A DNA stretch of 64,000 nucleotides from Ancylobacter polymorphus (GTDB taxonomy: Bacteria; Pseudomonadota; Alphaproteobacteria; Rhizobiales; Xanthobacteraceae): assembly GCF_022836935.1 (NCBI RefSeq), contig NZ_CP083239.1:1874001-1938000 (forward strand), read 5' to 3'. The notes beneath the pieces were generated by a model. The model saw nothing but the letters and a program-made list of their open reading frames with translations. It was not told the origin of the DNA and did not search any database. Shown here in pieces: positions 43,928-55,362 of the stretch; the stretch's first letter is position 1; the number at the start of each line of letters is the position of its first letter. Made by a program: the position numbers and the translations under genes.

Positions 43928-44398
43928 ATGCCAGAAGTCAGAATCGATACCATCGATCGAAAAATCCTCGCCATCCTCCAGCAGGACGCACACACCACGA
44001 TGGAGAAGCTGGCGGCGGCGGTGGGGCTTTCGCCTTCGCCCTGCGCCCGGCGGGTGCGCAACCTCGAAGCGTCAGGCGTTATCAAGCGCTATGTCGCGGT
44101 GGTCGACCAGGACAAGGCCGGCCTGCCGGTCAGCGTCTTCGCCTCCATCCGGCTGGAGCGCCAGCGCGAGGACGAACTCGACCGTTTCGCCAAGGCCATC
44201 GCCCGCTGGCCGGAAATCGTCGAGTGCTATCTGATGACCGGCCAGAGGGATTATCTGCTGCGCATCGTGGTCAAGGACCTGCCGGCTTATGAGGCCTTCC
44301 TCAAGCGCACCCTCACCCGGTTGGACGGCGTCGCCTCGATCGAATCGAGCTTCGCGCTGAGCCAGGTAAAGCACGCCCAGGCGCTGCCGATGGAGTGA
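43928..44398 (+). CDS. Lrp/AsnC family transcriptional regulator
   Basis: This 156-residue regulator has an N-terminal HTH (IDTIDRKILAILQQDAHTTM, then LAAAVGLSPSPCARRVRNLE). A C-terminal AsnC ligand domain has VSVFASIRLERQREDELDRF and VECYLMTGQRDYLLRIVVKD. It is divergent from the ThDP E1 gene, and such regulators commonly activate the adjacent amino-acid or 2-oxoacid catabolic gene on binding an amino acid. A short hairpin follows the stop. Confidence 0.92.
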   Translation: MPEVRIDTIDRKILAILQQDAHTTMEKLAAAVGLSPSPCARRVRNLEASGVIKRYVAVVDQDKAGLPVSVFASIRLERQREDELDRFAKAIARWPEIVECYLMTGQRDYLLRIVVKDLPAYEAFLKRTLTRLDGVASIESSFALSQVKHAQALPME

Positions 44399-44399
44399 A

Positions 44400-44415
44400 G
44401 CCTGGGGTCCCAGGC
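44400..44415. terminator. Weak hairpin after Lrp gene
   Basis: A 6-bp stem GCCTGG (44400-44405) pairs with CCAGGC (44410-44415) around a 4-base loop directly after the Lrp stop. There is no T-tract, so termination is only suggested. Confidence 0.3.
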
Positions 44416-44871
44416 GCGCTGCCCGCCGCATCAGGCGGAGATCCGGACCGCGTCGGTTAATGATCTACCCGCGTTTTCCGCAATGCCGCAGCCATCGCAA
44501 ATGGTATTTAATTCGCATTTTTCGGTCCCATGCTTTGATGTATTATGCCAGTGGACAATATTTAGAATCTGAAGACAAATATTTGAATCCTATTTTGTAG
44601 ATGTGATTGTTTTTCGATTTTTTCGCTCTATTCAATAATGTAAAATATGTCTTTCAGATAGTGCTGCGCCAAAACTAAATTTTGAATGCTTCAGATATTA
44701 AAAATAAGATTCCCTGAGCTAACGAAAAGAAAAGATGCTGAAAACGAGGCCGCCGCAGCGCGAAGCTGGCGGAGGCCTGTCTCAAGAACATATGGCCAGT
44801 CGAGCCCTGGCAAATCCACTCTAGCCCTGGCAGGCGACCGAGAAAAAAGTGGCCGCCGGACGGAGTGCGGG
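44416..44871. other. AT-rich gap between Lrp gene and autotransporter
   Basis: About 456 bp holds no credible gene. The stretch 44500-44720 is clearly AT-rich compared with its surroundings. It follows the 3' end of the leftward autotransporter and the 3' end of the rightward Lrp gene, so it needs no promoter. I see no good terminator hairpin with a T-run. The composition may mark a junction with acquired DNA. Confidence 0.4.
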
Positions 44872-47800
44872 TTAGAACTTCCAGTCGAGCGTGCCACGCA
44901 CGCTCTGGTCCTGCGAGTCATCGCCGAACTGGCCACCATAGGCGAGGCCCAGCGTCACGCCGTCGGAGACCGCAACATCGAGGCCAAGATCTACGAGGAA
45001 GGAATTCTCGGCGATGGGTAGACCCGCCACGGTGAACAGGTCGCTGCCCGCGGCGACGGCATAGGTGGCAAGCGGGGTAACGTCACCGAAGGCGTGGCGC
45101 CAGCCGAACATGCCCTTGGCGGTCGCCAGCGCCGAGCCGAGCGCGAAGCTGGTCGAGCTCCGCAGGCCAAGCGTGGTGTAGGTCACGCCGGTGGTGTCGC
45201 TGCCCGTGGTCAGGGCCGCCGGTCCACCGGTCTCGGCGTAGCCGTCGGTGTTCAAGCTGACATAGGCAAGGCCAACGAAGGGCTCGAAGTCAAAGCCGGC
45301 GGCGCCAAAGCCGTAGCCGAACTCGCCGAACACCTGGGCGGTGCCGGCGTCGTAGTCCGCCTCCAGCGTCTGCGCAAAGGGGATCGTCGCAAGGCGCGTC
45401 GTGGAGACGTCGTTCCAACTATAGGCCGCGCCGGCGCGCAGCCGCACCGCATCCCAATTCGTGCCAGTATAGACGCCGAGGTGGAAATTGTCGCTGTCGC
45501 CGGAGGAAACAGGGTCGTCAACATTGAAACTGGTGGTGCTGTAGCCACCGACCACGCCGAGCCGCCAAGTATCCACCAGCGTGTCCGCGCCGATGAAGAA
45601 GCCCCCGGTGTCGCGATCGAGGCTGGCGGCGTTGCCATTGCCATCAGTTGAGCCCCAGGAGCCGAAGCCCTGCACCCAAATGGCGCTGGCAGGGGCTGGC
45701 GGCAGCGGGTCGGGCTGGCCCTTCACGGGGAAGGGCGCAGGCCCGGTGGCCGGTGCGGGATAGCCGAGCGGGGCGACCGATATGCTACTGGAAGCGCGGG
45801 AATTGTCGGCACTCCACAACCGCTCAAAGATCGCCCCGCGTAGGAACTGGCTGTCGTTGATCACCACGCCCTTCGCCGAGGCGCCAATTTCCCCCGAGAG
45901 AAGGTTGAAGGCGCTGTCGAGCTCGGCCTCGCCGAGAATTACCGCTGCCCCGTAGAGTGGATTGTCCCCGGCCATGGACTGCACCGCATTGGCGACGGCG
46001 CCCTGGTTGCGGGTGCTCACCTTGGTGGACCAAGGCGCACTAATGCCGGAAAAAGTGACAGTGACGGCGTGCGCGCCATAGGCGACGAGGGCCTCGAGCA
46101 GAGGGGCATCGTATTCGACGTCGAATATCGCATCGTCGGTCCGTACGACCGATCCGGCCGACTCGATGGTGATGATCTCGTAGCCGTGCCCAATCTGGAT
46201 GCCCTTGGAGACATCCAGCGCAAGGCGGGCGCCACCCTGGATCACCGCGTTCCCGGAGGTGTCGGCGATGGTGGTGACCAGGATATTGTCGCTGACGGGA
46301 TCACCAAACGCATCGAATCCGAACTCGGCGTTGTACAGAGACCCTCCGCCGAATGTGAACTCGCCGACCGTTAGCGTGCCGGGAGAATTGCCCGGCCCTA
46401 CCGCCGCTCCTTCTTGGAGTGTAACGGACTTCGCTGTCCCGTTGCCGCCCAGCACGGCGCCATCGCCCACGGTGACGTCCGACTTTGCCAGCGAACCGTT
46501 GAGGATCAGAGCTCCCACATTGATGTTGGTGGCCCCCTCGAAGTTCTCCGAGTTGGTCCCCTCGATGACAAGCGCGCCGGAGCCCTCCTTCACGAAGGTA
46601 CCAGTACCGGTCAGCGCGCCGGTGAACGTGGTATTCTCGCCATTGCCGCCGACGTTCAGTTCCGAACCCGCGCCGAGGGCGATGTTCGCACTGCCCGAGA
46701 GGGCGCCGACTGTCAGGGTCGAACCATCCCCAATGCTGACGCTGCCGCTCCCATCAATCGAATCAACATTCTGCGTGACGCCGACTAGTTCGAAGGTGCC
46801 ATCGATTCCCACTGTCACCGCCGTATTGACCGAGAGCGCGTTGGTGCCGACGATCTGCAAGATGCCGTTCGAGACGATCGTCTGGCCATAATAGTCATTC
46901 GCCGGATCAACATCGCTCGGACGGTCGAGTACCAGCGTGCCTTCCCCGGTCTTGGTTAGCCCGCCGGGACCGGAGATCTGGCCGGTCAAGGTGCCAGTGT
47001 TGCCGGTGCTGATCTCGAGGATCGCCGTGGTGCCGGTGCCGATCTGGACGGCCTGACCCAGCGTCGTGCCGTCAGCATCGCCGAAGGCGAGCGTGCTGGT
47101 GGCCTCGAAAATGATTTTCGTGCCCGTGCCAAGCGCGCCCTCGGCGGCGCTCAACTTGCCGCCGGCCAGATAGGTGTCGCCGGAGTAGCTGTTGGGGCTG
47201 GTGAGGGCGAGCTCGCCCGTCCCTGTCTTGCGCAGCCCGCCTGCGCCTGAGAATTGGCCGTTCCACGAGGCGCCGAGACCATTGGTGTCGAAGGTAAAGA
47301 CGGTGCCGTCCTGCAGCGTCGCATTCACCTCGGTGGTCAGCGCGGCGCCGGTGACCTCGAGCGTCGCCTCTCCGAGATTGAAGGCATAGTTGCCGGCGCC
47401 ATTGTTGTAGTCGCCGATCAGCGAGGTGCCGCCGATCTGCAGCACGCCGCCTGACAGGTTGTACGCTCCGTCACCCTGGGCGGAGAGATAGAGCTGGCTG
47501 TCGTTGGCGACGAAGAGCACGCCGCCGGTCTGGTTGATGACGCCGTCACCCAGATTGGGCGTTCCGGAAAGCACCCAGTTTCCGATGATCAGGCTGCCGT
47601 CCTCGATGCGCACCTCGCCAGTGCCAGAGATGTTCAGTTCGCCCTCGGACGTGCTGTAGCTGTTGTTGCTGAAGCGGCCGAGATTGAAAACGCCGCCGCT
47701 TGCGAGCGCCAGGACGCCGCCGGAGATGTTGTAGGTGCCTTGGCCACCCTGGTTGCCGACGTTCATGCCGCCGCAGCTGTCGCTCGCGCCATTGCAGCCC

Positions 47801-50800
47801 ACCACGGCGACGGTGCCGCCGGTCTGGTTGACCTCGCCGATGCCGCCCCATCCGCCAACTGAGAGCGACTGGAGCGAGAGAGTGCCGCCCGAAACTTCCA
47901 GTTCGCCCGTATTGGCCGCAGAATTCGTGGTGCCGGTACCGACGTCGAGATAATCGATCGACGTGTTGCCCGAGGTTTCGCGGACCGTGCCGCCGCTCAC
48001 ATAGAACTCGCCGCCGTTCATATCGGCGCCGTCGATCACAAGCGTGCCCTCGCCACCCTTATTGAATTTGCCGTAATCGGCATCCCACGCCATCCCGCTG
48101 GACTGGATCGTCCCGGAGAACGCCGCGGTCTGCCCCGCGCCGATCGTCGTGGAGAGCAGCTTGGTGCCGAGCAGGATCTCGCCCGAGCCGGAGAGCGCGC
48201 CGATCTGCACGCCGATAGGGGTGCCACTGATGTCAAAGGTGGTACCAGGCCCGACGGCGACGTCGTTGCTGGTTCCGAGTGCAAGATTGTTCGTCACTGC
48301 CAGAGTGCCGCCGACAAGGCTGACATCGCCAGTGAAGGCGCTGTTGTCGCCGCCGAGCGAGAGCGTGCCGACCCCCTGCTTGATTAGGTCGCCGTCGCCG
48401 GAGAACTGACCACTCCACGTCGCGCCGAGGCCGTTGGTGTCGATGGTCGAAGCTGTATTCGCCACCAGCTCGGCGTCCACCGCCGTATTCAGCGCGGTAC
48501 CGATCACCTTGATCGTGCCGCCGCCGAGGTTGAAGTCGTAAGAGCCGGTGGTGTTGCCGCCGCCGCCATAAAGGCCAAGCAGGCTCGCCGCCGATCTCCA
48601 GCGTTCCGCCATTGAGGTTGTACGTGCCCGAGCCATAGCCACCGAGATAGAAGCGCGAGCCGTCGGAAATGCGCAGCGTGCCGCCGGTCTGGTTGATCAC
48701 GCCTGAGCTGTTGGGCTGGGTACCCGCATCGCGGTCACCGATAACGAGGAAGCCATCTCCGACGCTGGGAGACAGCTGAACCAGCCCCGTACTGCTGATG
48801 TTGAGTTCTCCGCTGCTCGTCGGCCGGCTCGTGGCGTTGCGACCGATGGAGTGGGTGCCGCCCTCCAGCAGCAGGGAGCCGCCGCTGATGTTATAGGTGC
48901 CCGTGCCGCCCTGATTGCCGATGTTAAGCGAAGCGCAGCGCAGCGGTCATCGTCGTCGCAGGTCTGCGCCAGCCGCACCGTGCCGCCGGTCTGGTTGACC
49001 GTGCCGGTGCCGCCGAAATCGCCGACGCGGAGGCCGACATTCAGCGTCAGCGTTCCGCCGGAAACGTTGAGCTGGCCGGTGCCACCATCGCCGCCGACAT
49101 TGATGTTCGACCACGCCGTATCGCCGGTGCTCTGCGTCATCGAGCCCGCAATGATGGTTGCCTCGCCCTTCTCCATCGTCGAGCCGTTGATCACCAGATC
49201 GCCGTCGCCCGCCTTGTAGAAGCGGCCATAGGTCGAATCGTAGGCCCATCCGTCGGAGGTGATGGTGCCGGAGAAGGCCGCGCTCGCGCCCGCCCCGATG
49301 CTGGAAACAATGAAACTGTCGCCAAGCTTCACCTGCCCGGCCCCGGTGAGCGCCCCGATCTGGACGATGCCCGCTCCCGAGCCGGGATTGCCCGCATCGA
49401 CCGCAGTGAGGTCGAAGACGGTGTCGGCCGCCATAGCCACAGCATTGCCGATGCCGATGCCATTCTTGTCGGTCAGCGCCAGCGTGCCGCCGACAAGGCT
49501 GACGTCGCCGCCATAGAGGCTGTTGTCGCCGCCGAGCGAGAGCGTGCCGGCGCCATCCTTGGTCACCCCGCCGTTGCCGGAGATCGCGCCGTTCCAGGTG
49601 AGGGTCTCGCCGTCGACGACACTGATGGTCGAGTCGCTCTGAAATGTCGTGTCGATGATCGTAGGCACCGAGAAGCTGTCGCTCGCGACGAGCGTTCCGC
49701 CGTCGAAGATAAACGACGAATTCGCATTGCCGCCGGTGATGGCGTCCACCGTCAGCGTGCCGCCGGACAGCGTGTAGGTGCCGGTGCCGCTACCGGTGCC
49801 GAACCGCAGACCGCCCGTCACGGTGGCGGTCCCGCCGGTCTGGGTCACCGCGCCCGTGCCGGACTGCGTCGCGATCTGCAACCCGGCGAGAAAGTCCGCG
49901 GTGCCGCCCGAAAGCTCATAGCTACCCGCGCCATCCCGACTGATGACCACGGCGCCCTCGGACGAAAAGTCGCCGCCGCTCTGGAGGAAGCTGCCGGTCG
50001 TGTCCGCATCGCGGCCGAAAGTCGCCCCCTGCGTGCTCAGCACCTCGAAGGTGCCGTCGCGTAGGTCGTAAGCGCCGTCGCCGCCGGCGGCGCCGTCGTT
50101 CCAGCCGAACCAGAAAGCATTCGACCCGGTATCGATCGACACCAGCGAATCCGGGCTGTCCTGCACGATGCGACCGGTGCCGCCATTCGTCCCGACGAAG
50201 ATCTGCGTGCCGCTTCCCGAGACCACGTTGTCCGTGGTGAATTTTGCATTGCCGCTGATGGTCAAGGTGCCGTCGCCGCCGGCCCCTTCGCCGACATAGA
50301 TGCTGGAGCCGGCCGTGAGGTTGAACGTGCCGCCGCTCATGGCGTAATCGCCGGAGCCGCCGACGACGCCAAGCTGCAGGGCGCTGCCGTCGAGATGGAT
50401 GGCGCCGCCAGTCTGGATGAAGGACCCCGTCCCGGTGTAGCCGACATTGAGGACGGAATAGCCGCCTTCCTTGCCCAGCGTGACCGATCCGCCGGTCATT
50501 AGGACGGCTCCCTCGATCGTTCCCGCGGGATCAGGATCGTAACCGATGTCGAACCGGCTGTTGCCGTTGAAGTAGATGGCCGCGCCGTCCTCGACAACGA
50601 ATTCTGACCCGTTCTGCACGCCGACCCGGCCCGGCCCGCCGCTGGAACCGGCGATGAAGTTGAGATCGATGCCGGTCGCGGTACCTGGCAGTGCCAGATC
50701 GTCCCCGATCACCACGCTGCCCGACGTATCGCCGATGGTAATGTTGACGACGTCATCGGCACCCTGCTGGGTCGCAATCGGAATGTACTCGTTGAAGCCA

Positions 50801-51024
50801 GATTGTCCCGCTCCGGTAAACTCAGCCGCCACCAGCGGCGAGCCGAGACCCGCCATAACCGCAATGCTGGCAACCAAGCGCGCGAGCGCCGTCGAATTCC
50901 TGAGGTTAGAGGCAAGGCGCGCCGCGCGCTTGTAAACAGTTCCGGAAGAAAGCCCCAACATCTTCACATTCCCATTCTGCAGAAGGCCCGCAATCCCAAG
51001 GCTCTTCCGAAGGCATCGCGCCAT
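44872..51024 (-). pseudogene. Giant autotransporter gene interrupted by two compensating indels
   Basis: One gene for a type V autotransporter of about 2050 residues. An extended N-terminus and signal peptide (LARLVASIAVMAGLGSPLVAA) precede a long beta-helical passenger. The passenger has repeated SGGTL-like units and autotransporter-associated strands such as LIKQGVGTLSLGGDNSAFTG. A C-terminal barrel starts near AIWVQGFGSWGS and ends in Phe (GTLDWKF). The frame is lost near 48923-48927 (one base missing by comparison with internal repeats) and regained near 48585-48588 (two missing), with a stop at 48697 between them. The losses sum to three, so the main frame continues. Either a pseudogene or sequencing error. 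Confidence 0.85.
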
Positions 51025-51336
51025 CTATCATCAGGTGAAACGAAGAAATTCGTGCAGTCAAACAGCCTATCGACGATCCACACGATGATCGATTCTCGAA
51101 AATGTCGATCTCAAATAAGCCCGCCAGACTGCAACCGTTGATGCGTACCTGACTACCCCATTTTCCCAACCACTAGTTTAGGGGCGATTCACGGAGGGAC
51201 AGCAATTTTCTGACGGACCATGTTCGTCCGTCCCGCCCCTGTGTCCGTTGGGGCACAGATATAAAGCGACGTGCGTCTGGACACGGCTCTACGAATCCAA
51301 AAAAGGTCAATGCGCATCGGCCATGACCGGCTGCGA
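51025..51336. other. Gap upstream of autotransporter, next to IS21 remnant
   Basis: About 310 bp without a gene. It should hold the autotransporter promoter. A stem-loop with arms GACGGAC (51212-51218) and GTCCGTC (51226-51232) has an outer GGGGCG/CGCCCC pair. No clear IS21 terminal repeat was found. Confidence 0.35.
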
Positions 51337-52228
51337 CGCGGCCCCGCTTCAATGAGTTGCGCGAATCCGGCTTCTGGCTGGGAGATGCCCAGGATGCCCG
51401 TCATCGGCTCTGGCAACCCATGCCGGACGTCCTCTCGCTGGAGGCCTTGAACGAGTGGCTGGAGACCCGATGGCGGGAGCTGTGGCTCCAGACCGGGCTG
51501 GGCACGCAACCCGGCTCGATCGCCGAGGTATGGCTGAGGAGATCCGGCACCTGATGGCGATGCCCCGGCCGTTCGACGGCTTTTCGAACACGCCAAGCGC
51601 GTTTCCCCGACCTGCCTCGTCCACTTGGAGCGCAATCGCTAAAGCGTGCCGTTCGTCCTTCAAAATGCCCACTCGGCATTTTCTGCGCTTCGCGCACCAG
51701 TACTCACTCTTCGCCAACCGCCCGGTGAGCCTGCGGATCTATCCCCACCGGATCATCGTCGTCGCTGAGGGGCAGGCGATCTGCCAGCATCAAAGGGTCT
51801 TTGCTCGCTCCCATGATCGCCAGAGCCGGACCATCTATGACTGGCGCCATTATCTGGCTGTGGTCCAGCGCAAGCCCGGCGCCCTGCGCAACGGCGCACC
51901 CCTTGCCGAGATGCCACCGTCCTTTCGGTCCCTGCAGCAGCACCTGCTCAAGCGACCAGGCGGTGACCGCGAGATGGTGGAGATCCTCTCCCTGGTCCTC
52001 CAGCAGGACGGAGCAGGTCGTGCTCACAGCCGTCGGACTCGCTCTCAAGGCCGGCGTGCGGACCAAGACCCACATCCTCACCTGCTGCACCGGCTGATCA
52101 ACGGCGCGCCGCTGAGCACGCCGACGATCCCGGCCCCTGCCGCCTTCACGCTGACCACCGAGCCGGAGGCCAACGTCGAACGCTATGACACCCTGCGCCG
52201 AGCCAGGGAGGCGCGCCATGCGTCATGA
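51337..52228 (+). pseudogene. istA: IstA (IS21-family transposase), decayed C-terminal half
   Basis: This is a remnant of the IS21 transposase, read across at least three frames. Recognisable parts are TRWRELWLQTGLGTQPGSIA, then EEIRHLMAMPRPFDGF, HAKRVSPTCLVHLERNR, and the well preserved SLRIYPHRIIVVAEGQ, RTIYDWRHYLAVVQRKPGAL and [20 protein letters not shown]. The N-terminal HTH and catalytic core are missing. About 50 foreign bases near 51655-51705, including an 8-bp inverted repeat, interrupt the LERNR-YSVP region. It overlaps the istB start by 11 bp, as in intact IS21 elements. Confidence 0.82.
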
Positions 52229-53027
52229 TCCGGCCAGCGGGACCATCGTCATCATGCTGAGAAGCCTCAAGATGCACGGCATGGCGCAAGCTGTCACAGA
52301 GCTGATAGAACAGGGATCGCCGGCCTTCGAGACCGCCATGCCGATCCTCTCGCAACTCCTGAAGGCGGAGACTGCCGAACGCGAGGTGCGATCCACCGCC
52401 TACCAGATCAAGGCTGCGCGCTTCCCGGCCTATCGCGACCTCAACGGCTTCGACTTCGCCAGCCGCGAGGTCAATGAATCGTGCGTGCGCCAGCTTCATC
52501 GCTGCGAGTTCCCCGACGACGCGCACAACGTCGTCCTGGTCGGCGGGGCGGCTACCGGCAAGACCCTCATCGCCACGGCTCTCGGCGTCCGCGCCGTCGA
52601 GTATCATCACAGGCCGGTCCGCTTCTCCTCTGCCGTCGCGCTCGTCAACGCGCTCGGACAGGAAAAGGCGCAGGGAAAGGCCGGCCAGATCGCCGGCCGG
52701 CTCGTCTATGCCGAGCTCGTCATCCTCGACGAGCTAGGCTACCTGCCGTTCAGCGCCTCGGGCGGCGCCTTGTTGTTCCACCTGCTGAGCAAGCTCTATG
52801 AGCGCACCAGCGTGGTCATCACCACCAATCTCAGCTTCTCCGAATGGGCGACGGTCCTCAGTGATGCAAAGATGACGACCGCCTTGCTTGACCGGCTCAC
52901 CCATCACCGCGATATCCTTGACACCGGCAATTACAGCTTCCGCTTCAAAAGCAGCTCGGCAAAGCCCCCCAAACCCACCAGGGAGAAGCCGCGAAATTTG
53001 ACCGCTACCTGGCCCGAAAATCAATAA
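52218..53027 (+). CDS. istB: IS21-family helper ATPase IstB
   Basis: This 269-residue AAA-type helper ATPase is used by IS21 elements to select target and activate IstA. Walker A is GGAATGKT in [20 protein letters not shown], and Walker B is [36 protein letters not shown] and [20 protein letters not shown] are typical. The reading frame is complete, but its partner istA is broken, so the element cannot transpose alone. The ATG at 52218 follows GGGAGG. Confidence 0.92.
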   Translation: MRHDPASGTIVIMLRSLKMHGMAQAVTELIEQGSPAFETAMPILSQLLKAETAEREVRSTAYQIKAARFPAYRDLNGFDFASREVNESCVRQLHRCEFPDDAHNVVLVGGAATGKTLIATALGVRAVEYHHRPVRFSSAVALVNALGQEKAQGKAGQIAGRLVYAELVILDELGYLPFSASGGALLFHLLSKLYERTSVVITTNLSFSEWATVLSDAKMTTALLDRLTHHRDILDTGNYSFRFKSSSAKPPKPTREKPRNLTATWPENQ

Positions 53028-53619
53028 ATGCTCTATTGAGATCGCTTGAAAAATATTACCAATATAAATTCAAATTATTCAAATTCCATATAATAATTGT
53101 TATATTAATTATACTTATAAATTATACATGATAGAACCCAAAAGATAGCGGACATAGCCGCAAAAATTGACGCGTAGTTTAATAAATCGGAATCAATTGC
53201 AATTGTTTTTCTATATATTCTTAATATAATATACAAAAAAATATTAAAAAGCTCATTGAAAATAAATAAACACATAATAAATTATATTTAATATCGTCAA
53301 TGAAGTATAGTTGTCATAATTATTGAATTTTTTAATCATGCTATGCAGTCCCGAATATTTATACTATTGCCTATTATTATAATTCGATAAACAAAACATG
53401 CGAATCATTCTTGCGGGGGATTGTCCACTGCGCATGCTCTGAAATGTCAATTGGCATGCTCCATGACCTCCTGCAAAAAATCAAGTCAGGTTTCTGCGGA
53501 CGACGGGGTGTCCCCAGCCGTGAGAATTACTTTTTTGCGACGGTGCCGGATGTCGCCCAGGGTTGGGCCATAACTCAGCACTACCTAGGCAGTTGGGCTG
53601 TATAAAGTGTTTATCGCTC
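53028..53619. other. Strongly AT-rich gene-free stretch
   Basis: About 590 bp without a gene. From 53030 to about 53400 it is made almost only of A and T runs, in sharp contrast to the GC-rich surroundings. It lies between istB and an IS66 remnant. No convincing ORF, RNA gene or repeat array is visible. Confidence 0.5.
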
Positions 53620-54074
53620 TCGATATCGACCACCGTCTCGATCTGGGTAGATGGGCGGGCATCGCGCCCCGGTTTGCACGACGCGTTGCAGCCCGATCGG
53701 CCTTTGTCGCTGGCGCTTTCTCCTTGGATGCCGCAGAATCTTCGACCTCCACCTGCACAGCCTCCTCCAGGGCGACGAGAAGCTGGTCCTCGGGCCGCGG
53801 TTCGGCGCGCCGGCCCAAGTGATGGGGTTACAATTCCTTGATGATATGACGCGGCCGCTCGATCTCCGCGTCCTGGACGATCAGCATCTCCTGGGGCGTT
53901 TCGGGATCACGGGGAAGCTTGGTGCGGAGCGAGGCCAAAACGCTGATGCAATCGTATTCATCCATGGTTTGCGAGGGTTTTTGGCGCGCCGCAACCGGCG
54001 CCTTGGTCCATTGTCGTTCATGCACCCGGCGCCAGTGCGGACCTCGAACAAGGCCTGCAACTGCGCCGCTGTCA
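53620..54074 (-). pseudogene. IS66 remnant A: tnpB end plus tnpC start
   Basis: The upstream part encodes the end of TnpB (LTAAQLQALF, then HWRRVHERQWTKAPVAAR after a frame change). MDEYDCISVL from ATG 53965 begins the TnpC N-terminus, with LPRDPETPQEMLIVQDAEIE. A nonsense codon at 53828-53830 replaces the usual Gln after IIKEL. The same frame then continues GRRAEPRPEDQLLVALEEAV and RRANRGAMPAHLPR before another frame change. It ends near 53620. Confidence 0.75.
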
Positions 54075-54240
54075 GCCGATCGAGGATGGCGATGGCCGCG
54101 ATGGGATCGCCGAAGACCGAGTCCACTCTCCGATGGCCCGGTTTGAGGTCACGAGCATGGCGCCGCGCTCACGGGGGAGGCTGACGAGCTGGAAGAACAG
54201 ATGCGCAGCGTCGGGCTCAAATGGCAGATAGGCGCTAATG
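54070..54240 (-). pseudogene. IstB fragment fused to IS66 remnant
   Basis: On the minus strand YLPFEPDAAHLFFQLVSLPR, then ERGAMLVTSNRAIGEW and, after a frame change, SVFGDPIAAIAILDRL match the second half of an IstB ATPase different from the intact one at 52.2 kb. It runs directly into the TnpB sequence of IS66 remnant A at about 54072. The junction is either an insertion or a recombination scar. Confidence 0.65.
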
Positions 54241-55362
54241 CGCCTTGCTCAATGTCAGCCGGTCGCTTTCGACGGCGGCCTGCGGACACAAAGCCCCGAG
54301 ACCCTTGCCATCATGCGGGCGACCAGGGTCCAGTTCGTCGAGGCGCCCTGGTGTGCTTTCCGACAGGCGATGCGCCATCTACGCCGGTCGGGACCTGAGA
54401 TCGGGCGCACGCGCGGCGTCTCATAGCCTGCATGTAGTTGGCTGCCATCAAACAGAGGCCGAAGATCACGGTGTGACGCCAGCAGCATCTTGTCATCCTT
54501 TATCTTCCCGGCGTCGTAGCTATCGACAGGCCTGACCACGTCGGTCCGCCTAAATCACCCACATCCCGATGCGGAGCGGGTTTTTGAATGTGTTCGTGAT
54601 CATGCGCTGGCACAGCCGCAGGGTTCTCTCCTGAGGTTTTCAACACCATGGGCGAACGTCTGCGTCGACGCGCTGAAGGAGGCTTGCCCCGGTTCGGGCG
54701 GCCGGCATCTAAAGTCCCGACCCGTTCAGCCAGCTCACAGCCCGCGTTTCGACCAGGTTTTGTCGGCGGCCGGCGTGCGATCTCCCTGGATGCGGCTGCC
54801 AGAGTGAATGCACCTCGACGCCTTTGAGATCGTTCCGAAGCTCGATTGGGATCTGCAAATGGGTCACCTACCACAAACGCATGGGCTCAACTCGATTGTC
54901 GGCGGACGAGCGTCTGAGAAGGTTCATAAGGCCTGCGAAGGCGCCGACGTGGCAGCGTGGCTGACACCAAACCAATCTTAGACCAGCCGCCTCTCTGTAC
55001 GAAAAATGGTGACTACATGATATACATTTCAATTATACGGAAATTCGGATAATAAAAATGTGTCTTCATTCGGAATTGCTGCAATGCCGGCATGGTGGCA
55101 GCGACAGTCGGACAGGGCTAGTTCCATTCGAGCACTTCGCGAAATTGAGAAATGATTATGAGAAAATCTGGGCAGCATTGCGACGCCGAACTCGAGAAGG
55201 ACGCTCCCCCAGGCTCGCAGGCGTCTATCGAAGCTAAATTTCGTAGTATTAGGCGCCGTATGCGCCACATGCGTTGGATGTTTCTAGTAACTTTTTTTCT
55301 GTTAATGATTATTTTGATAAAGTAAAAGAAAAATTAACTTCGGCTTTCTCTAAGGCGGACAG
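54241..55362. other. Gene-free stretch between IS remnants
   Basis: About 1.1 kb in which I recognise nothing. Several open frames of 60-124 codons exist, but they are Arg/Ser/Pro-rich and carry no family motif or ribosome site. The part after 54980 is AT-richer. It is probably decayed mobile or intergenic DNA. Confidence 0.4.

Noticed and set aside
44872..51024. Two or three separate autotransporter or adhesin genes
   Set aside because: The fragments join as one protein once two small indels are allowed; only the first has a signal peptide and only the last has the barrel.
53030..53400. tRNA or small RNA gene in the AT-rich tract
   Set aside because: No cloverleaf, conserved loop sequence or stable GC stem is visible.
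54241..55362. Several 60-124 codon open frames
   Set aside because: They have Arg/Ser/Pro-rich shadow composition, no ribosome sites, and lie in a decayed mobile region.
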